NCBI GenBank assembly: GCA_003611955.1
Contig: RAZE01000009.1
Span: forward strand, 1-64,000
Length of the DNA: 64,000 bases
Origin: a bacterium 1XD8-76
GTDB taxonomy: Bacteria > Bacillota > Clostridia > Lachnospirales > Lachnospiraceae
Direction: 5' to 3'
The translations under genes were made by a program, and so were the position numbers. Positions 25,522 through 34,340 of the stretch are shown piece after piece. Numbering within the stretch: position 1 is the first letter of the stretch; every line of letters begins with the position of its first letter. The notes under the pieces were generated by a model, which saw nothing but the letters and a program-made list of their open reading frames with translations, was not told the DNA's origin and did no database searches.

Positions 25522-27137
25522 GGGCGGAGAGAAGGACAAGGATCATCGCACTGATATTGGCGGTTCTTTTTACATTCATGCAGCTTGCCGGCTGGCAGAT
25601 CAGCATGCGCTACGGGACCAGTGTGCATCAGCATGTCTTTTTTCAGAAGATAGGAATGTTGAACGGCTTCTGGCTTGTCTTCGCGGCGGTTTTTGAGACG
25701 GCCTTCTGGTATGCGGTGACAGACTTTTCTTTTTACTTCCTGCGGAGACGCAAAAAAAGAAATGCGGCGAGGGCAGAGGAGCATGGGAGCAGGGTATGGC
25801 TGATCACAGGGGCGGTGTTGTTTGGCTGCCTGTTTTTCGGCCTTTTGGGCTGTTGGCCGGGAATTTATTCTTATGACGCCCAGGGGCAGCTTGCCCAGGC
25901 CATGTATCCGGAGGCGGCTTATACGATGCATCACCCGCTTCTGCATACTCTTTTTATGGGAAAGATCATCACATTTGGATACCGGATATCAGGAGAGAAC
26001 CTCTCGGTGGGAATATGGATGCACAGTATGGTGCAGATGCTGATCTGCACCGTTATTTTTACATATGCTGTCCGCTTTATTTGGGACAGGACAAAGAAGA
26101 GATGGGTGACGGCAATCGCTTTTGCGTACTATGCGTTTTTTCCGACGGTGGTGCTGTTTTCCTTCTGTACGACAAAAGATGTACTTTGTGCTGCGTTCCT
26201 GCATCTTATGGTGATGCTGACGTATGAAATGTATCAGGATAAAGAAAATTTTTTCGCTCAGAAAGACAAAGTGTTTTTAGTGATCTTCTCCGGCGTTCTC
26301 ATGTGCCTGTTCCGGAATAACGGCGTATATGCGGTGGTGCTTATGGCGGTCTTTGCGGGACTGCTGTTTCGGGAGAACTGGAGAGTGGTCTGTTTTGTGC
26401 TGCTGCCCATAGCCCTGATATCATGTTTTTCCAATAAAGGTCTCCAGACAGTTCTGCAGGCGAGAAAGCCGAGCATGGTGGAGGCGGTCTCCGTGCCGAT
26501 CCAACAGCTGGCGAGGGTATACCATGATGAAGGGGAGGAGGGATTTACGCAGGAGGAACTGGAACTGCTCTACCAGGCAGTACCTGTGGAGAGACTGCTG
26601 AGTTATGATCCGGCGATCGCGGACAGCGTGAAAAACTTTGTGAATTTTGATGATGTGGTGGCCGGACAGAAAGGAGCGTACTTAAAGCTGTGGGCAGGAG
26701 CAGGGCTCAGACATCCGGGCAAGTATATCGCTTCTTTTTTGGACAACACTTATCAGGCCTGGTATCCGGGGACTTCCATCATGAGATATCCGGAGAGCGG
26801 AAAATACGATTATCTGGAAATAAAGGGGTTTGACACAGTGGAAAAAGAGCCTAAGCTGCCCTGGCTGTATGATTTTTACGATAAGATCGCGCGAAAATAT
26901 TATTACCAGATGATACCGGGCGTACGCCTTTTATTTTCCATCGGAGCGATGTTCTGGGTCGTACTCTTTACCTGGTTCTACGGTATCTGGCGGAAAGACA
27001 AAGGGATCATGGCATCCCTGCTCCTGATCCTGTGCTTCTGCGCCACCTGCTTTTTAGGCCCCACCGTTCTGGTGAGATATTACCTGAACCTGTTTTATAT
27101 TTTCCCGGTATGTATCGCGTTTTTATTCGGGAAGTAG
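25518..27137 (+). CDS. DUF6020 family membrane protein
   Basis: A 539-residue, about 12-helix protein. The family hallmark CWPGIYSYDAQGQLAQA followed by TMHHPLLHTLF lies in the first outer loop, then STTKDV-like CTTKDVLCAAFLH and RNNGVYAV in later helices. DUF6020 members accompany surface polysaccharide genes in Gram-positive bacteria; the acidic/His loop suggests a GT-C fold. It is the last gene of the run and converges on pseC with only 4 bases between stop codons and no visible terminator. Confidence 0.75.
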   Translation: MRAERRTRIIALILAVLFTFMQLAGWQISMRYGTSVHQHVFFQKIGMLNGFWLVFAAVFETAFWYAVTDFSFYFLRRRKKRNAARAEEHGSRVWLITGAVLFGCLFFGLLGCWPGIYSYDAQGQLAQAMYPEAAYTMHHPLLHTLFMGKIITFGYRISGENLSVGIWMHSMVQMLICTVIFTYAVRFIWDRTKKRWVTAIAFAYYAFFPTVVLFSFCTTKDVLCAAFLHLMVMLTYEMYQDKENFFAQKDKVFLVIFSGVLMCLFRNNGVYAVVLMAVFAGLLFRENWRVVCFVLLPIALISCFSNKGLQTVLQARKPSMVEAVSVPIQQLARVYHDEGEEGFTQEELELLYQAVPVERLLSYDPAIADSVKNFVNFDDVVAGQKGAYLKLWAGAGLRHPGKYIASFLDNTYQAWYPGTSIMRYPESGKYDYLEIKGFDTVEKEPKLPWLYDFYDKIARKYYYQMIPGVRLLFSIGAMFWVVLFTWFYGIWRKDKGIMASLLLILCFCATCFLGPTVLVRYYLNLFYIFPVCIAFLFGK

Positions 27138-27141
27138 TCGT

Positions 27142-28335
27142 TTATCTGTGATAATAAGCGCAGATCTTCCGAACCGCGAAAATCACCTGTTCCACCTGCT
27201 CATCTGTCAGAGTGTAATAGAGCGGTATGCTGAGGATCCGCTCATAGAGCCGCTCGGCATTTGGACATAATCCCTCGGGATACCCGAGCTGCTGATAATA
27301 GGGCAGACGATAGACAGGGATATAGTGTACCTGACAGTGAATATTCTCGGCGGCCATGGCGTCGAAAAATTCCCGTCTGCTGCAGGAGAGAACATCGGGA
27401 TCAAGCTGTATGACATACAGATGCCTTGTGGTATCGGATTCCGGTATTTCCTTCTGAACAATGATACCGTCCACATTGCGGAAGGCTTCATCATAGCGTT
27501 TTACGATCTCTTTCCGGCGTGCCGAAAAAACGGGGAGCTTATCCAGCTGGCTGGAGAGCAGAGCCGTCTGCATATCGGTGAGCCGGTAATTGTATCCCAG
27601 GGAGACCATCTCATAGTACCAGGGATCATCGGAAGGACAGTGCATCTGAGAGGGATCTCTGGTGATGCCGTGACTTCTTGCAAGGAGAAGCTTCTGATAA
27701 AGAGCTTCGTCATCCGTGGTGACAATGCCGCCCTCTCCGGAGGTGATCGTCTTTACAGGATGGCAGGAAAAACAGGTCATATCGCCCAGGGAGCCGATCG
27801 GGTTCCCCTTATAGCGGGTGCCGACCGCGTGGGCGGCATCCTGGATCAGGAGAAGACCGTGCTTTTTGCATATCTGCGCAATTTCGTCGTAGGCGACGGA
27901 CTGCCCTGTGTAGTGTACGGGGATGACCGCCTTTGTGTTTGGGGTGATGCATGCCTCGATGGCATCCGGATCTATGTTGTAAGTTTCAGGGTCAATGTCT
28001 GCAAAGACGGGCTTTCCGCCGCAGTAGGAGACACAGTTGGCGGAAGCTGCAAAAGTGATGGGAGTCGTGATCACTTCATCGCCGAGGGCTATACCGGCGG
28101 CGATGCAGGCGATATGCAGAGCGGCCGTGCCGTTGCTCACCGCCACGGCGTATTTGGCGCCTGTCAACTCACAGAATTTTTTCTCCAAGGCCGGAATCTG
28201 CGGTCCGCAGGTCAAAAAAGGGCTTCTCAAAACGTCGCTGACCGCCCGGATATCGGCGTCATCGATGTATTGTCTTCCATATTGAACGGGTTCCGGGCAG
28301 GCGGGGGTTCCGCCGCAGATCGCAGGTTTTTGCAT
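27142..28335 (-). CDS. pseC: UDP-4-keto sugar aminotransferase, PseC
   Basis: A 397-residue DegT/DnrJ/EryC1-type PLP enzyme. The catalytic Lys lies in SCHPVKTITSGEGG, with QDAAHAVGTRYKG and LGYNYRLTDMQTALL upstream and downstream, as in PseC (about 380-400 residues). It aminates the PseB product to UDP-4-amino-4,6-dideoxy-N-acetyl-L-altrosamine. GAGGATTATT precedes the ATG, and the gene has its own minus-strand promoter. Orientation separates it from both pseB and the downstream Pse genes. Other 4-keto sugar aminotransferases are close, but the full Pse set in the window supports PseC. Confidence 0.88.
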   Translation of the reverse strand: MQKPAICGGTPACPEPVQYGRQYIDDADIRAVSDVLRSPFLTCGPQIPALEKKFCELTGAKYAVAVSNGTAALHIACIAAGIALGDEVITTPITFAASANCVSYCGGKPVFADIDPETYNIDPDAIEACITPNTKAVIPVHYTGQSVAYDEIAQICKKHGLLLIQDAAHAVGTRYKGNPIGSLGDMTCFSCHPVKTITSGEGGIVTTDDEALYQKLLLARSHGITRDPSQMHCPSDDPWYYEMVSLGYNYRLTDMQTALLSSQLDKLPVFSARRKEIVKRYDEAFRNVDGIIVQKEIPESDTTRHLYVIQLDPDVLSCSRREFFDAMAAENIHCQVHYIPVYRLPYYQQLGYPEGLCPNAERLYERILSIPLYYTLTDEQVEQVIFAVRKICAYYHR

Positions 28336-28386
28336 AATAATCCTCGTTTCTTATAACAGTTTGGGTATTGTTTTACCGCCTGTAAA

Positions 28387-28415
28387 AGTATACCATATTG
28401 TATCCGGGCTGACAA
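28387..28415 (-). promoter_or_regulatory. pseC promoter
   Basis: On the minus strand TTGTCA (28415-28410), a 17-base spacer and TATACT (28392-28387), about 50 bases upstream of the pseC start codon. It is divergent from the VTC-operon promoter. Confidence 0.65.
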
Positions 28416-28437
28416 GAAAACGGGATAAAATTGACAC

Positions 28438-28467
28438 TTGAAATGCCGTATGTCGGCATGATAAAAT
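28438..28467 (+). promoter_or_regulatory. VTC-operon promoter with a palindrome in the spacer
   Basis: TTGAAA (28438-28443), an 18-base spacer and TAAAAT (28462-28467). The spacer holds an inverted repeat, ATGCCG TATGT CGGCAT (28443-28459), which could be an operator. A perfect TTGACA at 28431 is too far from the -10 to pair with it. Confidence 0.5.
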
Positions 28468-28515
28468 TATAAAACTGGCAGATAAATTTACGAAAGTACG
28501 TCAGGAGGGATTGTC

Positions 28516-29217
28516 ATAAAAGAATACAGAAACGAGTGGAAGTTCTGCTGTGATGAGAATGACCTGGAGATATTGAGAAACCGCCTGGACGCGATACTGG
28601 AAAAAGACGCTTATGGCGATGATAACGGCAGATATGAGATTCACAGTCTTTATTTTGATGATTATAAAGATACATGCATGAGGGAAAACGACGCGGGGAT
28701 ATCCGAGCGCGCGAAATACCGGATCCGGTATTATGGAGACAGATCGGATTCTATACGTTTGGAGCGAAAGGAAAAACGGGATGGGCGCGGGCGAAAAAGA
28801 ATCTGTCTGTTATCCGGAGCAGATTATCGGAAAATAGTGGATGGGGCTGCGGATGAATTGTTCTGGCAGACGAAAGATCCGCTGTTGCAGCAGTTTTGCA
28901 TGCAGTGTATGACAAGAAAATTTATGCCGAAAGCGATCATAGCTTATGAGAGGACGGCGTATGTGGAGGACATTTCCCATATACGGGTCACGCTGGATCA
29001 GAATATTTCCGTTTCGGATGATCTTTCCCATTTTCTGGACGGAGATTATATGAGATACCCGATTCAGGAAAAACAGATGCATGTTTTGGAGGTTAAGTTT
29101 GACTATATCCTGCCGGGTTATATCAAACACCTTATTACAAACAGAAATCTGTCTCAGTCTTCTTTTTCAAAGTACGGACTGGGCAGAAGAACATTACAAG
29201 ACAGAGGAAGGTTGTAG
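28516..29217 (+). CDS. VTC-domain (polyphosphate polymerase-like) protein with apparent ATA start
   Basis: The conserved beta-strands of the VTC/CYTH tunnel fold are present: an N-terminal KEYRNEWKF, YRIRYYGD, RLERKEKR, RTAY, RVTLDQNI, LEVKFD and FSKYGLG. VTC domains polymerise phosphate or bind nucleotides and polyphosphate. The first strand lies upstream of any ATG, GTG or TTG; the only codon well placed after AGGAGG (28503-28508) is ATA at 28516 (7-base spacing). Translation from TTG 28573 would drop the first strand. The 233-residue product is cytoplasmic and is encoded 6 bases before the DUF4956 gene, its usual membrane partner. Confidence 0.8.
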   Translation: MKEYRNEWKFCCDENDLEILRNRLDAILEKDAYGDDNGRYEIHSLYFDDYKDTCMRENDAGISERAKYRIRYYGDRSDSIRLERKEKRDGRGRKRICLLSGADYRKIVDGAADELFWQTKDPLLQQFCMQCMTRKFMPKAIIAYERTAYVEDISHIRVTLDQNISVSDDLSHFLDGDYMRYPIQEKQMHVLEVKFDYILPGYIKHLITNRNLSQSSFSKYGLGRRTLQDRGRL

Positions 29218-29223
29218 AAAAAG

Positions 29224-29889
29224 ATGAACTTAAAATACATAATAGAAAATATAGTCAGCGTCTATAAATATTCGGGAATCGAAACGTCCATTGTTTATTC
29301 CGTTCTGTTGATGGTTTTGTTGCTCAGTATCTATGAATTCATTGTCTATCGTCTGGTCTCTCACAGAGCATTTTATAATCGTTCTTTCAACATATGTATT
29401 GCGGTTTTGCCGCTTTTTATTTCAACGATCATTTTGAGCCTGCAGTCCAATATTGTCATCACACTGGGGACGATAGGGGCGCTGGCAATTCTGAGATTTC
29501 GTACGGCAGTGAAAGATCCGGTGGATATGCTGTATCTTTTGTGGTCTGTGCACACCGGAATCACCTGCGGATGTCAGTTGTACCGGGTTTCCATACTGAC
29601 TTCTCTGGCAGTGACGATCATGCTGATCTGCATGGAACATATATCATTCGGCAAAAGGCCGGTGGTACTGGTAATTCATTGCGCGCCGGAGGCAGAATCC
29701 TCTATTCTGGAAAGAATAAAGATGCATACAAGAAGATTTCGAGTAAAAAGCAGGAATTTTACGGAGAGAGGTCTGGACATGGTGTTGGAATTGTCCGTGA
29801 AAGATCTGGGGAAATTGACGGACGATATCAGAGAGACAGCGGCAGAAAGATTTTCCGTCATAGAATACGACAGTGATGATGTACTATAG
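29224..29889 (+). CDS. DUF4956 membrane protein
   Basis: A 221-residue protein with four helices (about 20-40, 55-75, 78-95, 112-135), the family core GTIGALAILRFRTAVKDPVD and a cytoplasmic C-terminal domain. DUF4956 proteins nearly always sit beside VTC-domain proteins, and often CotH proteins, as here, and probably form a membrane complex with the VTC product. Function unproven. No terminator lies between it and the CotH gene. Confidence 0.85.
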   Translation: MNLKYIIENIVSVYKYSGIETSIVYSVLLMVLLLSIYEFIVYRLVSHRAFYNRSFNICIAVLPLFISTIILSLQSNIVITLGTIGALAILRFRTAVKDPVDMLYLLWSVHTGITCGCQLYRVSILTSLAVTIMLICMEHISFGKRPVVLVIHCAPEAESSILERIKMHTRRFRVKSRNFTERGLDMVLELSVKDLGKLTDDIRETAAERFSVIEYDSDDVL

Positions 29890-29902
29890 GCAGGGGCGTC
29901 CA

Positions 29903-32323
29903 ATGAGAAGATTGATGGGAGCAGGCATTCTTGCGGTGTCGGTGTTGGCAGGCGTCTGTTTGATTTGGCTGTCGGAGAATTCCGTGCGTTATACGGAATG
30001 TATCGTCGAACAGGAAGAATTTGAGAAAATCACAGCAGAGAGGGTGCAAACGGCCGGATTAGCCGATGCACTGATTTTTGACGACGAAGTACTTTTTTTT
30101 GACGGTTTGAGCAGAACGTTTTATTATTCTCTCGTGGAGGGAAATGAGAGCGCCTATGATCCGAAAGTGGAACTGATCGGAAGAGGGGGAAATCTGGAAA
30201 TCGCGTTTTTGTCGGATGAAATAACACCGGAAATGATCGAAAATAATCAGGCGGTAGCTTTTCTCACTTATACGGAAGAAGAATACAGTACTTACTATTT
30301 AAAGTGTACGACGCTGCCTGTGATGCATATCGCGTGCGAGGGGATCCCGACGGCGGATGAGATAGGAGTTGACGATCCGCCGCGTCCTATGAATATGACG
30401 GTTTTTGACAACCGGCGGGGAGCTGTCAGCAGAATGACGGTTTCGGAAGGTGAGATCAATGTCAGGGGGGCAAGCAGTAAATATTATTATCCGAAGAAAG
30501 GATATAAGATTTCCCTTACGCAGAAATCTGCGGGAGACCATCTCCGCGCTAATGATGTCTCTCTCCTGGGAATGCGTCAGGATAACGATTGGATTCTGTA
30601 TGGGGCGTACAATGATCAGGAAAAAATCAGAAATGTTTATTCCAGCAATCTCTGGCAGTATAGCTGTGCAGAAGATAATGAATACGGAGTCAATACGGGG
30701 GCGGAATATAAATATTTGGAGCTGTTTGTGAATGGGGAGTACAGAGGACTGTACGCTCTGGGGTATTCTATTGACAAAAAACAGCTGCAGCTGGACGTGG
30801 AGAGCGGCAGAGAGGCGTTATACAAGGTTTCAAACTGGGTGGACAGCAGTACGGTATATTACGGCAATCTGGAAGGGTATGAAGTCAAAGGAATGGGAGA
30901 GAGGGAGGAAAACTGGTCTCCTCTGTCGGATTATTTCAGCAAACTTTATCTCGAGCCTGCGGATAACGAGGGATTGTACCAGGGCATAGATATAGACAAT
31001 GCAATAGATATCTATCTGTTCTTTAATTTGATACAGGGGATAGACAATGTGTCCGGGAAACTTACCTACAATATGTTTGTGGCTATGAAAGGAAATGAGC
31101 AGGGAGGGATAACGGCTTTATATTGTCCCTGGGATATGGACCGAAGTTGGGGAAATGACCAGGATCTTTACGATATGGCTCCAGACAGGAACTGTATTAT
31201 GGAAAGCGGGTACCTGAATCAGCTAATGCTCAATGGGGACGATGCGGTCTGGGAGAAGATATTTGATAAGTATAGGAAGCTGCGGTCAACGGTATGGAGC
31301 GAGGAAAGTCTAAACGCTATGATAGATGAGTATGAGGCGGATATTTTTGATTCCGGCGCTTTCCTCAGAGATAAGGAACGGTGGCCGGATGGGGCATATG
31401 CGGATCCGACCGATAAATTGGACGTTTTTCGGGATTATGTAATGGAACGTCTGCGGGAGACGGACGACTATTATGAGAGAATGGAGAAATTGTGTGATAA
31501 CGGCATTTTTGTGAGAAGAAGCGTCCAGTATAAAGATTTTCTGGGCAGGCGTTTTATTGTGGAAATAAATGACAGAAGTCTGCTGGAGGATTGGGACTAC
31601 AGAAATCTGCTGGAGTATATGGGGATTGATATTGATTCCATAACCGGAGATGTACATTATATCATAGCAGATCCGAGAGGGGGAAAGGCGGATTATCTTC
31701 CGTCTCTGGTGGGGGATGGAAGAGAGAGAAAGACAGCCGCGGGAACTTTCTCTTTTGAAGTCAGAAGAGAGGGAGTATATAAAGTATATCTGGATGGAAT
31801 GAGTTGTGGAGACAGCACCATATTTTCAAAGCCTGGGATAAAGATGTTGATGATAAAGGACGATACGGTGGAAACATTCAATTTTGACAAAGAATATGCC
31901 GTGTTGCCCGGTGCAGATATATTTCCGGAGCTGTCGACTTATGTGGAGGCGATGGCAGTTACAGGATATGATGCGATCATCGAGGTGAGCGATACGGATA
32001 TCTGGGAAGATCCTGTTTATCGAAAGTTATTTGAAAAACTGGGTATAGAAGAAAAAGATATTGATGAGAGAACGGACTTTATCGTGTGGAACGGAAGAGA
32101 CAAAAAGGGCGCTGCGCTGTGTGATTTACGCAGATCGGGTGGGGAGAGGAATACGCCGATCGGTGAACTCAGTCTGACCGGGGAGGAGGACGGCGCGTAT
32201 ATGATTTATCTGGATGGTGAGGAGTGTTTTGTCAGTGAACTATGGGAGAGAGAGGAGATGAAAGTCAGAACTGTTTTGATGGATCCGGATTCCCACGAGA
32301 TTCTGGAGGGATGGAAATATTAG
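29903..32323 (+). CDS. CotH kinase-like extracellular protein with duplicated C-terminal domain
   Basis: ATG 29903 is chosen since GGGG lies 7 bases upstream; the frame is open to 29873. The 806-residue product has an N-terminal anchor (about 5-25), then an outer domain. The CotH kinase-like region (about 180-500) shows NVRGASSKYYYPKKGYKI, GAYNDQEKIRNVY, FVNGEYRGLYAL and PWDMDRSWG, whose D411 and D413 match the metal-binding Asp motif. CotH proteins are atypical secreted kinases known from spore coats. The C-terminus has two ungapped 79-residue copies of an unnamed domain (557-635, 697-775). It is the last gene of the VTC-DUF4956-CotH unit and the first of three CotH genes in the window. Confidence 0.85.
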   Translation: MRRLMGAGILAVSVLAGVCLIWLSENSVRYTECIVEQEEFEKITAERVQTAGLADALIFDDEVLFFDGLSRTFYYSLVEGNESAYDPKVELIGRGGNLEIAFLSDEITPEMIENNQAVAFLTYTEEEYSTYYLKCTTLPVMHIACEGIPTADEIGVDDPPRPMNMTVFDNRRGAVSRMTVSEGEINVRGASSKYYYPKKGYKISLTQKSAGDHLRANDVSLLGMRQDNDWILYGAYNDQEKIRNVYSSNLWQYSCAEDNEYGVNTGAEYKYLELFVNGEYRGLYALGYSIDKKQLQLDVESGREALYKVSNWVDSSTVYYGNLEGYEVKGMGEREENWSPLSDYFSKLYLEPADNEGLYQGIDIDNAIDIYLFFNLIQGIDNVSGKLTYNMFVAMKGNEQGGITALYCPWDMDRSWGNDQDLYDMAPDRNCIMESGYLNQLMLNGDDAVWEKIFDKYRKLRSTVWSEESLNAMIDEYEADIFDSGAFLRDKERWPDGAYADPTDKLDVFRDYVMERLRETDDYYERMEKLCDNGIFVRRSVQYKDFLGRRFIVEINDRSLLEDWDYRNLLEYMGIDIDSITGDVHYIIADPRGGKADYLPSLVGDGRERKTAAGTFSFEVRREGVYKVYLDGMSCGDSTIFSKPGIKMLMIKDDTVETFNFDKEYAVLPGADIFPELSTYVEAMAVTGYDAIIEVSDTDIWEDPVYRKLFEKLGIEEKDIDERTDFIVWNGRDKKGAALCDLRRSGGERNTPIGELSLTGEEDGAYMIYLDGEECFVSELWEREEMKVRTVLMDPDSHEILEGWKY
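31571..32227 (+). repeat. tandem 79-residue domain repeat in the CotH protein
   Basis: Copies at 31571-31807 and 31991-32227 align without gaps at about 28 of 79 identical residues (by eye). Shared points are ED..YR.L.E..GI near the start, GxER.T..G.xS in the middle, and GxYxxYLDGxxC at the end. Confidence 0.75.
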
Positions 32324-32339
32324 ATTTGAGTGGTTATAG

Positions 32340-32368
32340 TTGACAGAAAAAGGCATAACGCTTATATT
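32340..32368 (+). promoter_or_regulatory. promoter of the heptose operon
   Basis: TTGACA (32340-32345), a 17-base spacer and TATATT (32363-32368). The start of transcription near 32375 gives a short leader with a GGGGGGGA ribosome site before ATG 32396. It probably serves genes up to 39880. Confidence 0.7.
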
Positions 32369-32395
32369 TATTAGAGAGATTCGGGGGGGAAAAGA

Positions 32396-33367
32396 ATGAG
32401 AAACGATTTTTTGATATCTGTTGTTGTGCCCGTCTACAAGGAGGAAGGCAATATCGTTCCTTTTCTGGAGAGATGCGTAAAAGTCATGGAGGAAAATGAC
32501 TATCGCTATGAGATCATATTTTGTCTGGATCCTTCGCCTGACCGTTCCTTCGAGGTAATCTGTGAAAATATTCGGAAAAATAACCATATACGGCTGATTC
32601 AGTTCAGCAGAAGATTCGGACAGCCTTCCGCAACCTATGCGGGGATATGTATGTGCAGAGGCGATGTATGTATTATTACGGATGTTGATCTGCAGGATCC
32701 GCCGGAACTGATGAAAGAAATGGTGGACAGATGGCAGAAAAACGGCAGTAATGTGGTATATGCCCAGCGAAAGACCAGAGCGGGAGAGACGCTGATCAAA
32801 AAGATCGTGGCGCGCTCCGGGTATGCGTTGATCAACCGAATGGGGGATGTGGATATTCCGGTGAACACGGGAGATTTCAGATTGATCGATCGTACTGTCA
32901 TCGAAGAATTAAAGAAGTCCAAGGAGCACCATGGCTTTTTGCGGGGGATGGTTGCGTTTGTCGGTTTTAAACAGGAAGCCATATTGTATGACAGGGATGC
33001 AAGATATTCCGGAGCCGGCAATTATAACCGCTTTTTCGGCTCCCTCAGGATCGGGCTGAACGGTCTGATTTGTTACTCTACAAAACCGTTGGAATTTGTG
33101 ACGGTTTTTGGCGGGATTTTTTCCGGTGTGGGAGGGCTTTTCCTGCTGTACTATATTGTTCAGGGCATTTTGCATCTATGCGGAATTTTTATTCCCCATG
33201 TACCAATTACCGTAGTACTTCTTCTGCTGCTCGGGGGAATAAACTTTTTGTTTATCGGTTTGCTCGGGGAATATATTGGGCGGATATATGAGGAAGTGAG
33301 GGAGCGCCCCAGATATATTGTGGAGAAAATGGTAGATGCGGATAATGTGGATGATCATCAAAAGTGA
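32396..33367 (+). CDS. GT2 polyprenyl-phosphate glycosyltransferase (DPM1/GtrB-like)
   Basis: A 323-residue protein with a GT-A domain (VVVPVYKEEGNI, CLDPSPD, then DVDLQDPPELM, the Asp motif that binds metal and sugar nucleotide) and two C-terminal membrane helices (about 235-257 and 270-292), as in GtrB/YkcC. It loads a sugar from a nucleotide donor onto undecaprenyl phosphate on the inner face. The GT-C-type proteins of the locus would use such donors outside. As the first gene of the heptose operon, it may use GDP-heptose or another sugar; the substrate is not readable. Confidence 0.85.
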   Translation: MRNDFLISVVVPVYKEEGNIVPFLERCVKVMEENDYRYEIIFCLDPSPDRSFEVICENIRKNNHIRLIQFSRRFGQPSATYAGICMCRGDVCIITDVDLQDPPELMKEMVDRWQKNGSNVVYAQRKTRAGETLIKKIVARSGYALINRMGDVDIPVNTGDFRLIDRTVIEELKKSKEHHGFLRGMVAFVGFKQEAILYDRDARYSGAGNYNRFFGSLRIGLNGLICYSTKPLEFVTVFGGIFSGVGGLFLLYYIVQGILHLCGIFIPHVPITVVLLLLLGGINFLFIGLLGEYIGRIYEEVRERPRYIVEKMVDADNVDDHQK

Positions 33368-33379
33368 GGAGACAAGGAA

Positions 33380-34336
33380 ATGCGGTATTTTGTGACAGGG
33401 GGCGCCGGATTTATCGGTTCCAATATGGTGGACAGGCTGCTGAGCCTCGGAAACGAGGTGGTGGTCTATGACAACTTTTCTACCGGAAGAAGAGAGTTTC
33501 TGGAGAATGCTTTGACGTATGACAGTTTTATGCTGGTAGAAGGAGATACGCTGGATTATGGGAAGCTGAAAGAGGCGATGGAGGGCAGCGAATTTGTTTT
33601 TCATTTTGCGGCGAATGCGGATGTGCGGATGGGATGTGAGCATCCGAAAAAGGATTTGGAGCAAAATACGATCGCTACCTTCCATGTGCTTGAGGCAATG
33701 AGGGAGAACGGAATCAAAAAGATCGGGTTTTCGTCCACCGGTTCGGTGTACGGGGAAGCGGATGTAATTCCCACACCTGAGAACGCGCCGTTTCCGGTAC
33801 AGACCTCTCTGTATGCGGCGTCCAAGCTGGCGGGGGAGGGAATGATCGCGGCTTACTGCGAAGGCTTTGATTTTACAGCCTGTATATTCCGGTTTGTATC
33901 CATTCTGGGAGAGCGGTATACCCACGGGCACGTGTTTGATTTTTATAAAAAATTACAGGATGATCCAGGGAGGCTCTATATTCTGGGGAATGGAAAGCAG
34001 AGAAAATCTTATCTGTATGTGCAGGACTGCCTGGATGCCATTTTGACGGTAGTGGAGAACGCCCGGGAGAGAGTAAATATTTATAATCTGGGAACGGATG
34101 AGTACTGCGAAGTGAACGACTCTGCGGGATGGATATCCGAAAAGATGGGAGTATCTCCTGTCTTTGAGTATGCGGGAGGAGAAAGAGGCTGGATCGGGGA
34201 TAATCCGTTTATCTACCTGGATACGGCGAAGGTGAGAGGTCTCGGATGGAAGCCAAAGTACAGTATCAAAGACGGTGTGATGAAAACGGTGGAATTTCTG
34301 GAAGCAAACAAATGGGTATTTGATGTGCGGGAATAA
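33380..34336 (+). CDS. NAD-dependent sugar epimerase/dehydratase (GalE-like SDR)
   Basis: A 318-residue extended SDR with GGAGFIGSNMVD for NAD, FHFAANADVRMGCEHP, SSTGSVYGE, and YAASK with the catalytic Tyr-Lys pair. The length fits nucleotide-sugar 4-epimerases and 4,6-dehydratases; the similarity is to UDP-glucose 4-epimerase-like proteins from nucleotide-sugar clusters. Encoded 13 bases after the GT2 gene. In this operon it may modify the GDP- or UDP-sugar; the exact reaction is not clear. Confidence 0.8.
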   Translation: MRYFVTGGAGFIGSNMVDRLLSLGNEVVVYDNFSTGRREFLENALTYDSFMLVEGDTLDYGKLKEAMEGSEFVFHFAANADVRMGCEHPKKDLEQNTIATFHVLEAMRENGIKKIGFSSTGSVYGEADVIPTPENAPFPVQTSLYAASKLAGEGMIAAYCEGFDFTACIFRFVSILGERYTHGHVFDFYKKLQDDPGRLYILGNGKQRKSYLYVQDCLDAILTVVENARERVNIYNLGTDEYCEVNDSAGWISEKMGVSPVFEYAGGERGWIGDNPFIYLDTAKVRGLGWKPKYSIKDGVMKTVEFLEANKWVFDVRE

Positions 34337-34340
34337 GAAG

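Noticed and set aside
27325..28356. Plus-strand open frame (343 codons) over pseC
   Set aside because: Antisense to a clear PLP aminotransferase; biased composition and no family.
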